A stretch of 53,967 nucleotides of DNA from AP-15 sp035570935 (GTDB taxonomy: Bacteria; Pseudomonadota; Alphaproteobacteria; ATCC43930; CGMCC-115725), in NCBI GenBank assembly GCA_035570935.1, contig DATMKU010000084.1:1-53967 (forward strand), given 5' to 3'. Made by a program: the position numbers and the translations under genes. Below, piece by piece: positions 41,328 to 49,488 of this stretch (the first letter of the stretch is position 1; the number at the start of each line of letters is the position of its first letter). The notes beneath the pieces were generated by a model that worked only from the letters and a program-made list of their open reading frames with translations, did not search any database and was not told where the DNA came from.

Positions 41328-42305
41328 TCAGTCGGCGGCGCTCTTGCGATCCGCCGGAGCCATGTTCCCGGTTCGCGTCGGGTCGGCCTCGCCGGCGCCG
41401 GCGAGCATATCGCGATGGCGCGCGAAGATGTCGCGGATCCAGTCGATGACGGCGCGCACGCAAGCCGCCCGGCGCAGATCGCGATGGACGATGACCCAGT
41501 AGTCGGCGGCGAGTTCCGGCACCGGATCGGTGGCGCGCTCGAGGAGCGGGTCGCTGTCGCCGGCGAAGCACGGCAACAGCCCGATGCCGACGCCGGCGCG
41601 TATCGCTTCGACCCGCATCGCCAGATTGGAAGCGCGCAAAACCACACGCCCGCCCGAATTGCGGATTTGCTGGTCGAGCCAGCGCGCGCTGACGTAATGG
41701 GCCTGCTCTTCGGTATAGGTGATCCACGACGCGCCGCGCTGGGGGCCGCGGACGGGCTCGCCGCCGTCGCGGCGGCGATAAAGCGCGCCGGCGATGGCGC
41801 CGACCTTTGCGACGACCAGATTGCCGGCCTCGGGTACGCCGTGGCGCAGCGCCAGATCGGCGTCGCGGCGCGCGAGGTTCGCGGTTTGCGGCGACTCGAC
41901 GAGCTCGAGGATGATCCCCGGCGGCAGACCGTCCTTCCCCGCGCGGCCGCAATGGCGGGCGAGCAGGCTCTCGGCCCATTCCCCGACCGAAACGCGGACC
42001 GTGCCGCTCAACGTCGGAGAGCCGGCGACGCGGCGCCGTTCAAGCGCCAGCGCCGCGCTTTCGAGCCGCTCGGCGGCAGCGACCAAGGCCTCGCCGGCGG
42101 GGTTGAGGCGCAAACCGTCGGGCAGGCGGTCGAACAATGTCGGACCACCGAACGTCTGTTCGAATGCCGCGAGCCGCCGACCGACCGTGGGTTGGCTCAA
42201 GCCGAGCGCCCGGCCGGCCGCGCGCAACGACCCGTGACGGGCAACAGCGAGAAACACGCGAGCGTCGTCCCAATCGATCGAGCCGGACCCGTTGACAGCA
42301 ACCAT
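41328..42305 (-). CDS. LysR-family transcriptional regulator
   Basis: A 325-residue LysR regulator. The winged helix-turn-helix is at residues 11-70 (DDARVFLAVARHGSLRAAGR, ALGLSQPTVGRRLAAFEQTF), and an effector-binding domain follows (GTVRVSVGEWAES, ADLALRHGVPEAGNLVVAKV, EAIRAGVGIGLLPCFAGD). The C-terminal tail after residue 300 is hydrophilic and extra. It is divergent from the ABC transporter gene with 165 bases between, the classic arrangement for control of the neighbour. A perfect short palindrome overlaps its own start codon (42305-42322), compatible with autoregulation. The frame stays open far upstream to 43532, but this is antisense shadow of the transporter gene. The effector is unknown. 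Confidence 0.9.
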   Translation of the reverse strand: MVAVNGSGSIDWDDARVFLAVARHGSLRAAGRALGLSQPTVGRRLAAFEQTFGGPTLFDRLPDGLRLNPAGEALVAAAERLESAALALERRRVAGSPTLSGTVRVSVGEWAESLLARHCGRAGKDGLPPGIILELVESPQTANLARRDADLALRHGVPEAGNLVVAKVGAIAGALYRRRDGGEPVRGPQRGASWITYTEEQAHYVSARWLDQQIRNSGGRVVLRASNLAMRVEAIRAGVGIGLLPCFAGDSDPLLERATDPVPELAADYWVIVHRDLRRAACVRAVIDWIRDIFARHRDMLAGAGEADPTRTGNMAPADRKSAAD

Positions 42306-42322
42306 GATACTGTTCCGTATCA
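42305..42322. promoter_or_regulatory. Candidate LysR operator at the regulator's start codon
   Basis: TGATAC (42305-42310) and GTATCA (42317-42322) form a perfect inverted repeat around TGTTCC. It begins on the first base of the lysR start codon and lies 149 bases before the transporter start. LysR-type sites are short interrupted dyads, often placed to repress their own gene. Position and symmetry are seen; the binding is inferred. Confidence 0.45.
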
Positions 42323-42470
42323 CTGCTAGTCGAATTTGTCGAGTCGTGAAACTCAGACGTACCGGTAGGATAAGGCGTCTCGGGTCGCGCGCACCCGGTT
42401 GCGCTCTTATGCGTAAGCTGCTCTCGATTGCGCCGATGCCGACGGCGATTGCCGGCAGGGAGAAACCAAG

Positions 42471-45400
42471 ATGTATTTTGACCGACGCCTGTGGGAGTTG
42501 ACGCGCGGGCTGCGCGGCTGGATCGCCTTTGCGATCCTGCTGGGACTCGTCGCCTCGGTGGTGGGCATCGCCCGCTTCGTGATCCTCGGCGTGCTGCTGT
42601 CGCATGTCTTCAGCGGTCGCGGTTTTCTCGCGATAGCGCTGCCGGCGGTTGGCGTCGCGGCGGCGGTGATCCTGCGCGGCGCCATCGAGCATCGCCGCGC
42701 GATGCTCTCGCACCGCACCGCGACGCGAGTGCAGGCGGAATTGCGCGGCCGGCTTTACGACAAGATCGCTGAGCTGGGACCGGCCTGGTTTGCCGGCGAG
42801 CGCACCGGCGGCGTCATGCTCTCGATTGTCGACGGCGTCGAGCAATTGCAGACCTTTTTCGGCCAATATGTGCCGCAATTGTCGATCGCGGTGCTGACCC
42901 CGGTGGCGATCTTCGTCTTCATCGCGTTCTGGGACGTCCCGGTGGCGGCGGTGATGCTGGTCGCGGCACTGGTGACGTTGATTGCGCCGACCGTCTTTAT
43001 CCATATCGAGCGCCGCAGCAGCCAGGGCCGCCAGCAGGCGCTCAAAGCCTTCGGCTCGGAGTTTTTGGACGGCGTCCAGGGATTGCCGACGCTGAAAGCC
43101 TTCGGTCAGAGCCGGGCCTTCGGCCTGCGGCTCGCCGAGCGGGCGCGCGAGCTGTGCGACAGCAGCTTGCGGGTATTGTCGACCGGGGTCATGACCCGCG
43201 GGATCACCGATTGCGGGGTGGCGATCGGCGCCGCGGCGGCCTTGGCAGTGGCGGCGTGGCGGGTGTCCCACGGGCTGATGAGCATCCAGGCGCTGTTGAT
43301 CGTGCTGATGGCCGGCACCGAAGTATTCCGCCCGTTGCGCGATCTGCGCATGGTGCTGCATCAAGGGATGCTCGGGCAGTCGGCGGCCGCCGGCATCAAC
43401 GCGCTGTTCGCGGCCGAGCCCTTGGTGCCGCCGCAGCCGGCGGGCACGGCGCAGTCGAATGTGCCGCTGGTCCCGACAATCGCCTTCGAGGATGTCGGTT
43501 TTTCCTATCCCGGCGGCCGGGGTGCCGCCCATGACGGGCTCTCCTTCAACGTCGGCGCCGGGGAGAAGATCGGCATCGTCGGGCCGAGCGGGTCGGGCAA
43601 ATCATCGGTTGCGCGGCTGTTGCTGCGCCTCTTCGACCCGCAGCGGGGAAGGGTGCTGATCGGCGGGCGCGACCTCAAGATGCTCGATCCCGAGGCGGTG
43701 CGCCGGATGATCGCGGTCGTGCACCAGGACACTTATCTGTTCCACGGCACGGTCGAAGAGAATTTGCGGCTCGGCAAGCCCGGCGCCGACGATGAGGAGA
43801 TCGCGGCCGCGGCGCGCGACGCCAATGCGCACGAATTCATCTCGCTGCTGCCGCAGGGGTATCGGACGATGATCGGCGAGCGCGGCGTCATGCTGTCGGG
43901 CGGCCAGCGCCAGCGACTGGCGATCGCCCGCGCCTTGTTGCGCGACGCGCCGATCCTGATCCTCGACGAGGCATTGTCCTCGGTCGACGCCGAAAACGAG
44001 GCGGTGATCCAGCAGGCGATCGACCGCCTCGCGGCCGGACGCACGACCCTCGTCCTGGCGCACCGGCTGTCGAGCGTGATCGGCGCCGATCGCATCCTCG
44101 TCCTCGACAAGGGCCGCGTCGTCGAAGAGGGCAGCCACGTCGAGCTGATCCGCCGCGACGGACCCTATCGCCAGCTGATGGGGGCGCAGGCCGAGGAGCG
44201 CGCGGGCGACATTACGCTGGACGCGGACGCCGACGAACCGGACGCCGCGGGCGAGCGCGAGCAGATCGATCTCGCCGCCGAAACCGCGCCGGCCGAACTG
44301 GCGAATGCCGCCGCGGCGGTCGGTTGGCCGGCGACGCTCGGCACGCTCTTACGGATCATCGCGCCGTGGCGCCGGCGCTTCGCGGTCGTCATCAGCTCCG
44401 GCATCGCCCGCGTCGCCGCCTTTATCGGGGTCGGCATTCTCAGCGCGCTCACCGTCGCCGCGGTCAAGACCGGGGCGCCCTATGGCTATCTGCTGATCCT
44501 CTTGGCCTTGGCCGCCCCGCTCGCCGGGCTCCTGCACTGGCTCGAATCCTGGCTCGCCCACGACATCGCCTACCGGCTGTTGGCGGAAATGAGGATCGCG
44601 TTGTTCGACAAGCTCGACCGCTTGGCGCCGGCCTATCTGTTGCGGCGGCGCTCGGGCGACTTGATCGCGCTCGCCAGCCAGGACGTCGAAACCGTCGAGT
44701 ATTTCTTTGCCCACACCGTGGCGCCGGCGTTGGTGGCGGTGCTGGTGCCGTCGGCGGTGCTGACCGTGCTGGCGGTTGTCGCCTGGCCGATCGCGCTCGC
44801 GCTATTGCCCTTCGTCCTGTTCGCGGCGCTGGCGCCGGTGGTGACGCGGGCGCATATCGACCGGCTGGGGGCGCAGGCCCGCGATGCGCTGGGGCTGCTC
44901 GGCGCCTACGTCACCGAGACGATCCAAGGCCTCGCCGACCTCGTCGCGTTTCAGGCGGTCGCGGGCCGCCGCCGGACCTTTATGGAGCTGGTGCGCGGCT
45001 ACCAAAACATCCGGCTGGAGCTGCTGGAGGATCTATCGGCGCAAACGGCGCGGCTCGAAACCGTGACCGGGCTCGGCGGGCTCGCGGTCGCGGTGGTCGG
45101 CGCGCGGCTCGCCGCCGAGCACCATCTGCTGCCGACAACCTTGCCATTGCTGATCCTGATCTCGCTGTCGTCGTTTTTGCCGATATCGGAGATCGCCAAT
45201 GTCAGCCGGCAGCTTGCCGATACGATCGCCTCGACCCGCCGGCTTTATGCCGTGCACCGCGAAGCGCCGGCGGTTGTCGACGGCCCGCTATGCCCGGCCG
45301 AGCCCAAAGGCGGCTCGGCGATCCGTTTCGAAGGCGCGAGCTTCATCTATCCTGGCGCCCGGCGGTCGGCGCTCAGCAAAGTCAGCCTCGACATCCCGGC

Positions 45401-46073
45401 CGGCGCCACCCTGGCGTTGGTCGGCCCCTCGGGCGCCGGCAAGACGACGATCGCCAGCCTGCTGTTGCGCTTCTGGGACCCGACCGCGGGACGCATCCTG
45501 ATCGACGGCGTCGATCTGCGCGATTTCGAACTCGACCACCTGCGCCGCCGCATCTCGCTGGTGTCACAGGACACCTACCTGTTCAACGACACGTTGCGCG
45601 CCAACGTGGCGCTCGCCCGGCCCGAGGCCGACGAGGCGGCGATCCGCGAGGCACTCGACCAGGCGGCGCTCGCTGATTTTGTCGACAGCCTGCCCGAGGG
45701 CCTCGACACGCAGGTCGGCGAGCGCGGCGTCCAGCTGTCGGGCGGCCAGCGCCAGCGTGTGGCGATCGCCCGCGCTTTTCTGAAAAACGCCCCGACATTG
45801 GTGCTCGACGAGGCGACCTCGCATTTGGACGCGGTCAGCGAAGCGCTGGTGCGCACTGCACTCGACGCCTTGATGCGCGACCGCACGACGATCGTCATCG
45901 CCCATCGCCTCTCGACCGTGCGCAACGCCGACCTGTTGGCGGTGCTCGATCACGGCCGTCTGGTCGAGACCGGAAGCCATGCCGAACTGGTCGCCCGCAA
46001 CGGCCTCTACGCCCGCCTGATCCGCCACCAGATCGAAGGCGCTCGGCCGCCGCTGCGCGCCGTCGGCAATTAG
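42471..46073 (+). CDS. Fused CydDC-like ABC transporter, two membrane and two ATPase domains
   Basis: A 1200-residue single chain containing two complete half-transporters. Half 1: membrane domain residues 1-310 with FLDGVQGLPTLKAFGQ, typical of CydD, then ATPase with Walker A VGPSGSGKSSVARLL, signature LSGGQRQRLAIARALL and Walker B ILILDEAL. Half 2: membrane domain about 615-915 with ALASQDVETVEYFF, then Walker A VGPSGAGKTTIASLL, LSGGQRQRVAIARAFL and VLDEATSHLD. CydDC exports cysteine and glutathione to the periplasm for cytochrome bd and c maturation; in most bacteria it is two proteins. No cydAB lies nearby, so the substrate stays open. The ATG has GGGAG 10 bases upstream. A divergent LysR gene probably controls it. 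A palindromic repeat follows the stop. Confidence 0.85.
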   Translation: MYFDRRLWELTRGLRGWIAFAILLGLVASVVGIARFVILGVLLSHVFSGRGFLAIALPAVGVAAAVILRGAIEHRRAMLSHRTATRVQAELRGRLYDKIAELGPAWFAGERTGGVMLSIVDGVEQLQTFFGQYVPQLSIAVLTPVAIFVFIAFWDVPVAAVMLVAALVTLIAPTVFIHIERRSSQGRQQALKAFGSEFLDGVQGLPTLKAFGQSRAFGLRLAERARELCDSSLRVLSTGVMTRGITDCGVAIGAAAALAVAAWRVSHGLMSIQALLIVLMAGTEVFRPLRDLRMVLHQGMLGQSAAAGINALFAAEPLVPPQPAGTAQSNVPLVPTIAFEDVGFSYPGGRGAAHDGLSFNVGAGEKIGIVGPSGSGKSSVARLLLRLFDPQRGRVLIGGRDLKMLDPEAVRRMIAVVHQDTYLFHGTVEENLRLGKPGADDEEIAAAARDANAHEFISLLPQGYRTMIGERGVMLSGGQRQRLAIARALLRDAPILILDEALSSVDAENEAVIQQAIDRLAAGRTTLVLAHRLSSVIGADRILVLDKGRVVEEGSHVELIRRDGPYRQLMGAQAEERAGDITLDADADEPDAAGEREQIDLAAETAPAELANAAAAVGWPATLGTLLRIIAPWRRRFAVVISSGIARVAAFIGVGILSALTVAAVKTGAPYGYLLILLALAAPLAGLLHWLESWLAHDIAYRLLAEMRIALFDKLDRLAPAYLLRRRSGDLIALASQDVETVEYFFAHTVAPALVAVLVPSAVLTVLAVVAWPIALALLPFVLFAALAPVVTRAHIDRLGAQARDALGLLGAYVTETIQGLADLVAFQAVAGRRRTFMELVRGYQNIRLELLEDLSAQTARLETVTGLGGLAVAVVGARLAAEHHLLPTTLPLLILISLSSFLPISEIANVSRQLADTIASTRRLYAVHREAPAVVDGPLCPAEPKGGSAIRFEGASFIYPGARRSALSKVSLDIPAGATLALVGPSGAGKTTIASLLLRFWDPTAGRILIDGVDLRDFELDHLRRRISLVSQDTYLFNDTLRANVALARPEADEAAIREALDQAALADFVDSLPEGLDTQVGERGVQLSGGQRQRVAIARAFLKNAPTLVLDEATSHLDAVSEALVRTALDALMRDRTTIVIAHRLSTVRNADLLAVLDHGRLVETGSHAELVARNGLYARLIRHQIEGARPPLRAVGN

Positions 46074-46096
46074 AACCCGCTGAGACTCCTTCGCGT

Positions 46097-46172
46097 TGGC
46101 CGGACTTGTTCCGGCCATCCACGACTTGCGTTGTCGACCAGAAAGGCGTGGACCACCGGGCCAAGCCCGGTG
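46097..46172. repeat. Three-stem palindromic intergenic repeat
   Basis: Hairpin TGGCCGG/CCGGCCA (46097-46103, 46111-46117), then outer arm TCCACG/CGTGGA (46118-46123, 46147-46152), then hairpin CACCGGG/CCCGGTG (46154-46160, 46166-46172). The layout resembles dispersed palindromic repeats that I remember from intergenic regions of alphaproteobacterial genomes. It lies 24 bases after the transporter stop and may also protect its mRNA 3' end. Confidence 0.65.
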
Positions 46173-46235
46173 GCGACAATTTCGGGGCGGGGGTATACGG
46201 GTAGGGTGCCGCAGCAATTCTCCCTGGGAGGGCAG

Positions 46236-46483
46236 ATGGCAATAATGCCTGCAAAAACTTACGCCGCATTCAAGGCGGCAGGCGTCTCGGATGCCGAAGC
46301 CGAAGCGGCGGCTGAGGAGATCGCCGCGTTTGAAAATCGTCTTGCCAAATCGAACGCGATTTGGTTCCTCTCAAGTGGATGCTTGGCATCGTTACCGGTG
46401 GTGTTGCCGGGCTTTATGCTCTGGTTGGACCGGGTATCTGGCTGCTGGCGCGCATTGCTGCCAAGATCGGCGCTCTCGGGTAA
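46236..46483 (+). pseudogene. Small membrane-anchored helical protein, frameshifted
   Basis: The first part encodes a charged helix (MAIMPAKTYAAFKAAGVSDA, then EAAAEEIAAFENRLAK). From about 46349 the matching C terminus is in another frame: LKWMLGIVTGGVAGLYALV and GPGIWLLARIAAKIGALG, one membrane helix ending at TAA 46481-46483. Restoring one A in the AAA run at 46347-46349 reads AKIERDLVPLKWM and joins the halves. Short proteins with a coiled coil followed by LKWMxGxxxG membrane helix are common in this class of bacteria. Without repair, a longer, unrelated tail to 46565 results, overlapping the GST gene. GGGAGGG lies just before the ATG. Mutation or homopolymer sequencing error are both possible. 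Confidence 0.65.
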
Positions 46484-46543
46484 GCGCAAAGCCGGAAGCC
46501 GATATCACGGTTGTCAACGAACTAGACGTCGCCGGAGAAAAGC

Positions 46544-47182
46544 ATGCCTGACGATCGCCGCGTGACCCTCTACCATTCGCCGCACACCCGCTCGACCGGG
46601 GCGCTGATCCTGCTCGAGGAGCTGGGCGCGCCCTACGATCTGCACGTGCTGAACATGAAGGCCGGCGAGCAGCGCCAGCCGGCCTATCTCGCGGTCAACC
46701 CGATGGGCAAGGTGCCGGCGCTGCGCCACGGCGATGCGATCATCACCGAGCAGGTCGCGGTCTACCTCTATCTCGCCGATCTGTTTCCCAAAGCGGGGCT
46801 GGCGCCTCAAATCGGCGATCCGCTGCGTGGCCCCTACCTGCGCTGGATGGTGTTCTACGCCGCCTGCTTCGAGCCGGCGGTGGTCGACCGCGCCGCCAAG
46901 CACGAACCGGCGCCGCAAACGATGTCGCCCTACGGCGACTACGACACGATGCTGAACACCGTGGTGGCCGAGCTCACCAACGGGCCATACCTGCTCGGCG
47001 AACGGTTTACCGCGGCGGACGTGCTGTGGGGCACCGCCCTCGGCTGGACGACAATGTTTGGACTGGTCCCCAAATTGCCGGAGATCACGGCTTACGTGAA
47101 CCGCGTCGGCTCCCGCCCCGCCGCCGCCCGCGTCCAAGCCAAGGACGCCGAACTCGCCGCCGCGCAGGAGCCGGAGGCGTAA
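46544..47182 (+). CDS. Glutathione S-transferase family protein
   Basis: A 212-residue GST with thioredoxin-like N domain (VTLYHSPHTRSTGALILLEEL) and helical C domain. The glutathione-binding cis-Pro region reads NPMGKVPALRHGDAIITEQVAVYLYLADLF, with the Glu-Gln pair in place of the frequent Glu-Ser. The C domain N-capping box FTAADVLWGTALGW is present. The likely catalytic Ser/Tyr is in HSPHTRS. Detoxification or a dedicated thiol transfer are possible roles. ATG 46544 has CGGAGAAA upstream. It follows the broken small gene, and the repeat-bounded islet starts within 15 bases of its stop. Confidence 0.9.
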   Translation: MPDDRRVTLYHSPHTRSTGALILLEELGAPYDLHVLNMKAGEQRQPAYLAVNPMGKVPALRHGDAIITEQVAVYLYLADLFPKAGLAPQIGDPLRGPYLRWMVFYAACFEPAVVDRAAKHEPAPQTMSPYGDYDTMLNTVVAELTNGPYLLGERFTAADVLWGTALGWTTMFGLVPKLPEITAYVNRVGSRPAAARVQAKDAELAAAQEPEA

Positions 47183-47191
47183 TCGATCGGC

Positions 47192-47284
47192 TCAGCGCGC
47201 CGGAGCGCGGCCGCTGACTTCGGCGCCGGCGTCCTTCGCCATCTTCAGAAGGGAGTCCACGCCAACCAAGACGCGATAGAACTC
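47192..47284 (-). pseudogene. Possible fragment duplicating the 3' end of the DHA2 exporter gene
   Basis: Read on the minus strand this stretch encodes EFYRVLVGVDSLLKMAKDAG, then AEVSGRAPAR and a TGA at 47194-47192. The exporter gene ends DFYPVFVGV...FFLKMSPDAG, then AEVSGRAPAR. The last 38 bases are identical in both places, while the preceding part is diverged and lacks about eleven codons. It is therefore either a decayed partial copy or a fused tail. The frame is open from a GTG at 47368, but without a ribosome site. I would not call it an expressed gene. Confidence 0.45.
47196..47233. repeat. 38-bp direct repeat, left copy
   Basis: Identical over 38 bases to 48071-48108 and in the same orientation (begins CGCGCCGGAGCGCGG, ends GCGCCGGCGTC). 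The two copies bound 837 bases of AT-richer sequence holding two small plus-strand genes. This geometry resembles attachment-site or recombination duplication at the 3' end of the exporter gene. Confidence 0.9.
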
Positions 47285-47446
47285 GCGCTGCACCGCGCGA
47301 TTGGACGGGATTTTGACTACCAATCGGTTATCCAACGCCGGACATGCCGAATAGGGCGTCCGAACCACTTAATCGAACAAGCTTCCAAAATCCTTGAACA
47401 AATCTCAGCGAAGCAACGACCAATTAACAGGAGGGAAGGAGAAATC

Positions 47447-47800
47447 ATGACTCAAGGACTAACACTAACGGACCCTCTTCCTCGCTGCCGCAACCGTTCC
47501 CAGTTCATTAGTATTCTCCTGACGCTTTTCGTCCTTTCAGGATGTGTTTATCAACAGCAAGGGCAACGCTTCGACGCGTCGGCAATAAATCAGCTGATTC
47601 CTGGTTCGTCTACAGAACAAGACGCTATCGCAAAACTAGGGAAACCAATATCTGTAAGCACGAACGCAGACGGCAGCCAAGTCCTTCAATGGTATTATGT
47701 CTATGGTACGGCTATAGGTGTAGGAGGTGGGGCGCACGCGGCAATCCTCTTCGGGGTAGACGGCAAAATGATTCGTGTAACCAATTTATCCCAAGTGTAG
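47447..47800 (+). CDS. Small lipoprotein with SmpA/BamE-like domain
   Basis: A 117-residue lipoprotein. The signal ends in the lipobox VLSGC with lipidated Cys33. The mature part INQLIPGSSTEQDAIAKLGK and GSQVLQWYYVYG resembles the SmpA/OmlA (BamE-like) fold, in which LxxGxSxxxVxxxLGxP is diagnostic. Such lipoproteins sit in the outer or inner membrane; membership of the BAM complex is not implied. Ribosome site AGGAGGGAAGGAG is exceptionally strong. Codon and base use is clearly more AT-rich than in flanking genes, which together with the direct repeats suggests acquisition by transfer. The next small gene starts 8 bases after its stop. Confidence 0.75.
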   Translation: MTQGLTLTDPLPRCRNRSQFISILLTLFVLSGCVYQQQGQRFDASAINQLIPGSSTEQDAIAKLGKPISVSTNADGSQVLQWYYVYGTAIGVGGGAHAAILFGVDGKMIRVTNLSQV

Positions 47801-47807
47801 GAGACAG

Positions 47808-48050
47808 ATGCAGCCAATTTTCGAGACAGACTTTAATTGTTCGGTGGTGGATGCTCCGGTGACGGTCTCGTGGCGAGTAGTCACCTTGCAAAGCGGTCCG
47901 CTTCAAGCGGATCAAGCTAAGGCGATGCTCGATTGTACTGGGAATCTCATATGCAGAAAATTCTTGCATCCGGTCGACTTTACGTCGCGCGTTTCACGAG
48001 GGTGCCCGTTCCACGACAGGCTGATCAGGGGTCGAGACGGCGGGGCGTAA
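47808..48050 (+). CDS. Small cysteine-containing hypothetical protein
   Basis: An 80-residue product beginning MQPIFETDFNCSVVDAPVTV, then SWRVVTLQSGPLQADQAKAM and LDCTGNLIC. Cys residues at 11, 43, 50 and 66 (in GCPFHDRL) could bind a metal. Its ATG is preceded by TAGGAGA that overlaps the stop of the lipoprotein gene, so the pair is probably coupled. No signal peptide or membrane helix. I have a vague memory of similar short proteins with SWRVVxLQSGP and CPxxDRL, but cannot name a family. The C-terminal end nears the right 38-bp repeat. Confidence 0.5.
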   Translation: MQPIFETDFNCSVVDAPVTVSWRVVTLQSGPLQADQAKAMLDCTGNLICRKFLHPVDFTSRVSRGCPFHDRLIRGRDGGA

Positions 48051-48066
48051 AGTGGATGAATGCCCA

Positions 48067-49470
48067 CTACCGCGCCGGAGCGCGGCCGCTGACTTCGGCG
48101 CCGGCGTCGGGCGACATCTTGAGAAAGAACGGAACCGACAACAGCGAGATCATCGCGACCCCGACAAACACCGGGTAGAAATCGGGCGCCGACAAACTCG
48201 TGCCGCCGCGCAGGGTCAGCACCGTGTGCAGCATCAGTGCCGCGGTGGCGACGCCGGCGGTTTGCGACAATTGCTGCGCCATGCTCGTCAGGCTGGTGGC
48301 GCGGCTCAGCATCGCCGGCGGCACGTCGGCATAGCCCAGGGTGTTGATGCTGGTCATTTGCAGCGAGCGGAAAAAGCCGCCGATCAGCAGCGCCACAAAG
48401 ATGACGAAATGCGGCGTGTCCGGCCGGAACAGGCTGTAGCCGAACAAAAACCCGGCGCTGATCACGGCATCTCCGACCAGCACGATGCGAAAACCCAAGG
48501 TGCGCAGAATTCGCACCGCCGAGGTCTTCATCAGCATCGCCCCGGCGGCACTCGCGAACGTCAGCAGACCTGAATGCAGGGCGCTGAGCCCGAACCCGAC
48601 CTGCAGCATCAGCGGCAACAAAAACGGCAACGCGCCGAGCCCCATCCGGAACAAGAAGCCGCCGACCGAGGCTGACGCGTAGGTTGGAATGCTGAACAAC
48701 GCCAGGTCGATGATCGGATGCGATACGCGCCGGGCATGGCGGACGTAAAGCGTGAGACAAATCACGCCCAGCGCCAAAAGCCCGATCACCGCCGCGGTCG
48801 GCAAGGCGCCGCGGCCGACATTCTCAAAACCGAACGCGAGGGAGGCGAGACCGACCCCGGTCAGCATGAAGCCGCTGCGGTCGAGCGGCCGCCGCCCGGT
48901 TTCCTTCAAATCGCCGACCAGCAGGTTGACCAGAATGATGCCCAATATCCCAATCGGGATGTTGATGAAAAAGATCCACCGCCACGAAGCGTAGGTGACG
49001 ATAAAGCCGCCGACCGGCGGCCCCATGACCGGGCCGATCAGCGCCGGGACGCTGACAAACGACATCGCCCGCACGAGGTCGGATTTCGGCACCGTCCGCA
49101 ACAGAACCAGCCGCCCGACCGGCACCATCAAGGCACCACCCATGCCCTGAAGGATGCGGGCCGCGACCAGCGCCGACAGCGAATTCGAAACCCCGCAGCC
49201 GATCGAGCCCAGGGTGAAAACCACGATCGCAAAGCTGAAGACGCGGCGTGCGCCAAACCGGTCCGCGGTCCAGCCGCTGATTGGGATGAACACGGCGAGG
49301 CTCAACAGATAGCAGGTGATCGCGACGTTGAGGCGGAGCGGGCTTTCGCCGAGCGAGCGCGCGATCGTCGGCAATGCCGTCGCGATCACCGTCGAGTCGA
49401 GATTTTGCATGAACATCGCGCACGCGACGACGAACGGCACCAGCGACTGACGCGACAAGGTCAGGCGCAT
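48067..49470 (-). CDS. DHA2-type major facilitator drug exporter
   Basis: A 467-residue proton-driven efflux transporter of the EmrB/QacA (DHA2) family. The N-terminal signature MFMQNLDSTVIATALPTIAR carries the membrane Asp of this family. Motif A is GWTADRFGARRVF and motif C is PALIGPVMGPPVGGFIV; WRWIFFINIPIG is diagnostic for DHA2. Twelve to fourteen hydrophobic segments are visible. The last 38 bases are duplicated at 47196-47233. The start at ATG 49470 lies 19 bases from a pair of GGCGCGCC palindromes. No membrane-fusion partner (EmrA) is adjacent. Drug or metabolite specificity is unknown. Confidence 0.9.
   Translation of the reverse strand: MRLTLSRQSLVPFVVACAMFMQNLDSTVIATALPTIARSLGESPLRLNVAITCYLLSLAVFIPISGWTADRFGARRVFSFAIVVFTLGSIGCGVSNSLSALVAARILQGMGGALMVPVGRLVLLRTVPKSDLVRAMSFVSVPALIGPVMGPPVGGFIVTYASWRWIFFINIPIGILGIILVNLLVGDLKETGRRPLDRSGFMLTGVGLASLAFGFENVGRGALPTAAVIGLLALGVICLTLYVRHARRVSHPIIDLALFSIPTYASASVGGFLFRMGLGALPFLLPLMLQVGFGLSALHSGLLTFASAAGAMLMKTSAVRILRTLGFRIVLVGDAVISAGFLFGYSLFRPDTPHFVIFVALLIGGFFRSLQMTSINTLGYADVPPAMLSRATSLTSMAQQLSQTAGVATAALMLHTVLTLRGGTSLSAPDFYPVFVGVAMISLLSVPFFLKMSPDAGAEVSGRAPAR
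48071..48108. repeat. 38-bp direct repeat, right copy in the exporter 3' end
   Basis: Exact match to 47196-47233. It starts two bases after the exporter stop codon (48067-48069) and encodes its last residues, which makes this the ancestral copy and the left one the duplicate. Confidence 0.9.
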
Positions 49471-49488
49471 GCGCGGCCCTCGACAGCG

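Noticed and set aside
42306..43532. Apparent 400-residue N-terminal extension of the LysR regulator
   Set aside because: It is antisense to the transporter gene, while the helix-turn-helix begins just after ATG 42305 as normal for the family.
47192..47368. A 58-residue minus-strand gene starting at GTG 47368
   Set aside because: No ribosome site, and its last third is the duplicated exporter tail; described as a possible fragment instead.
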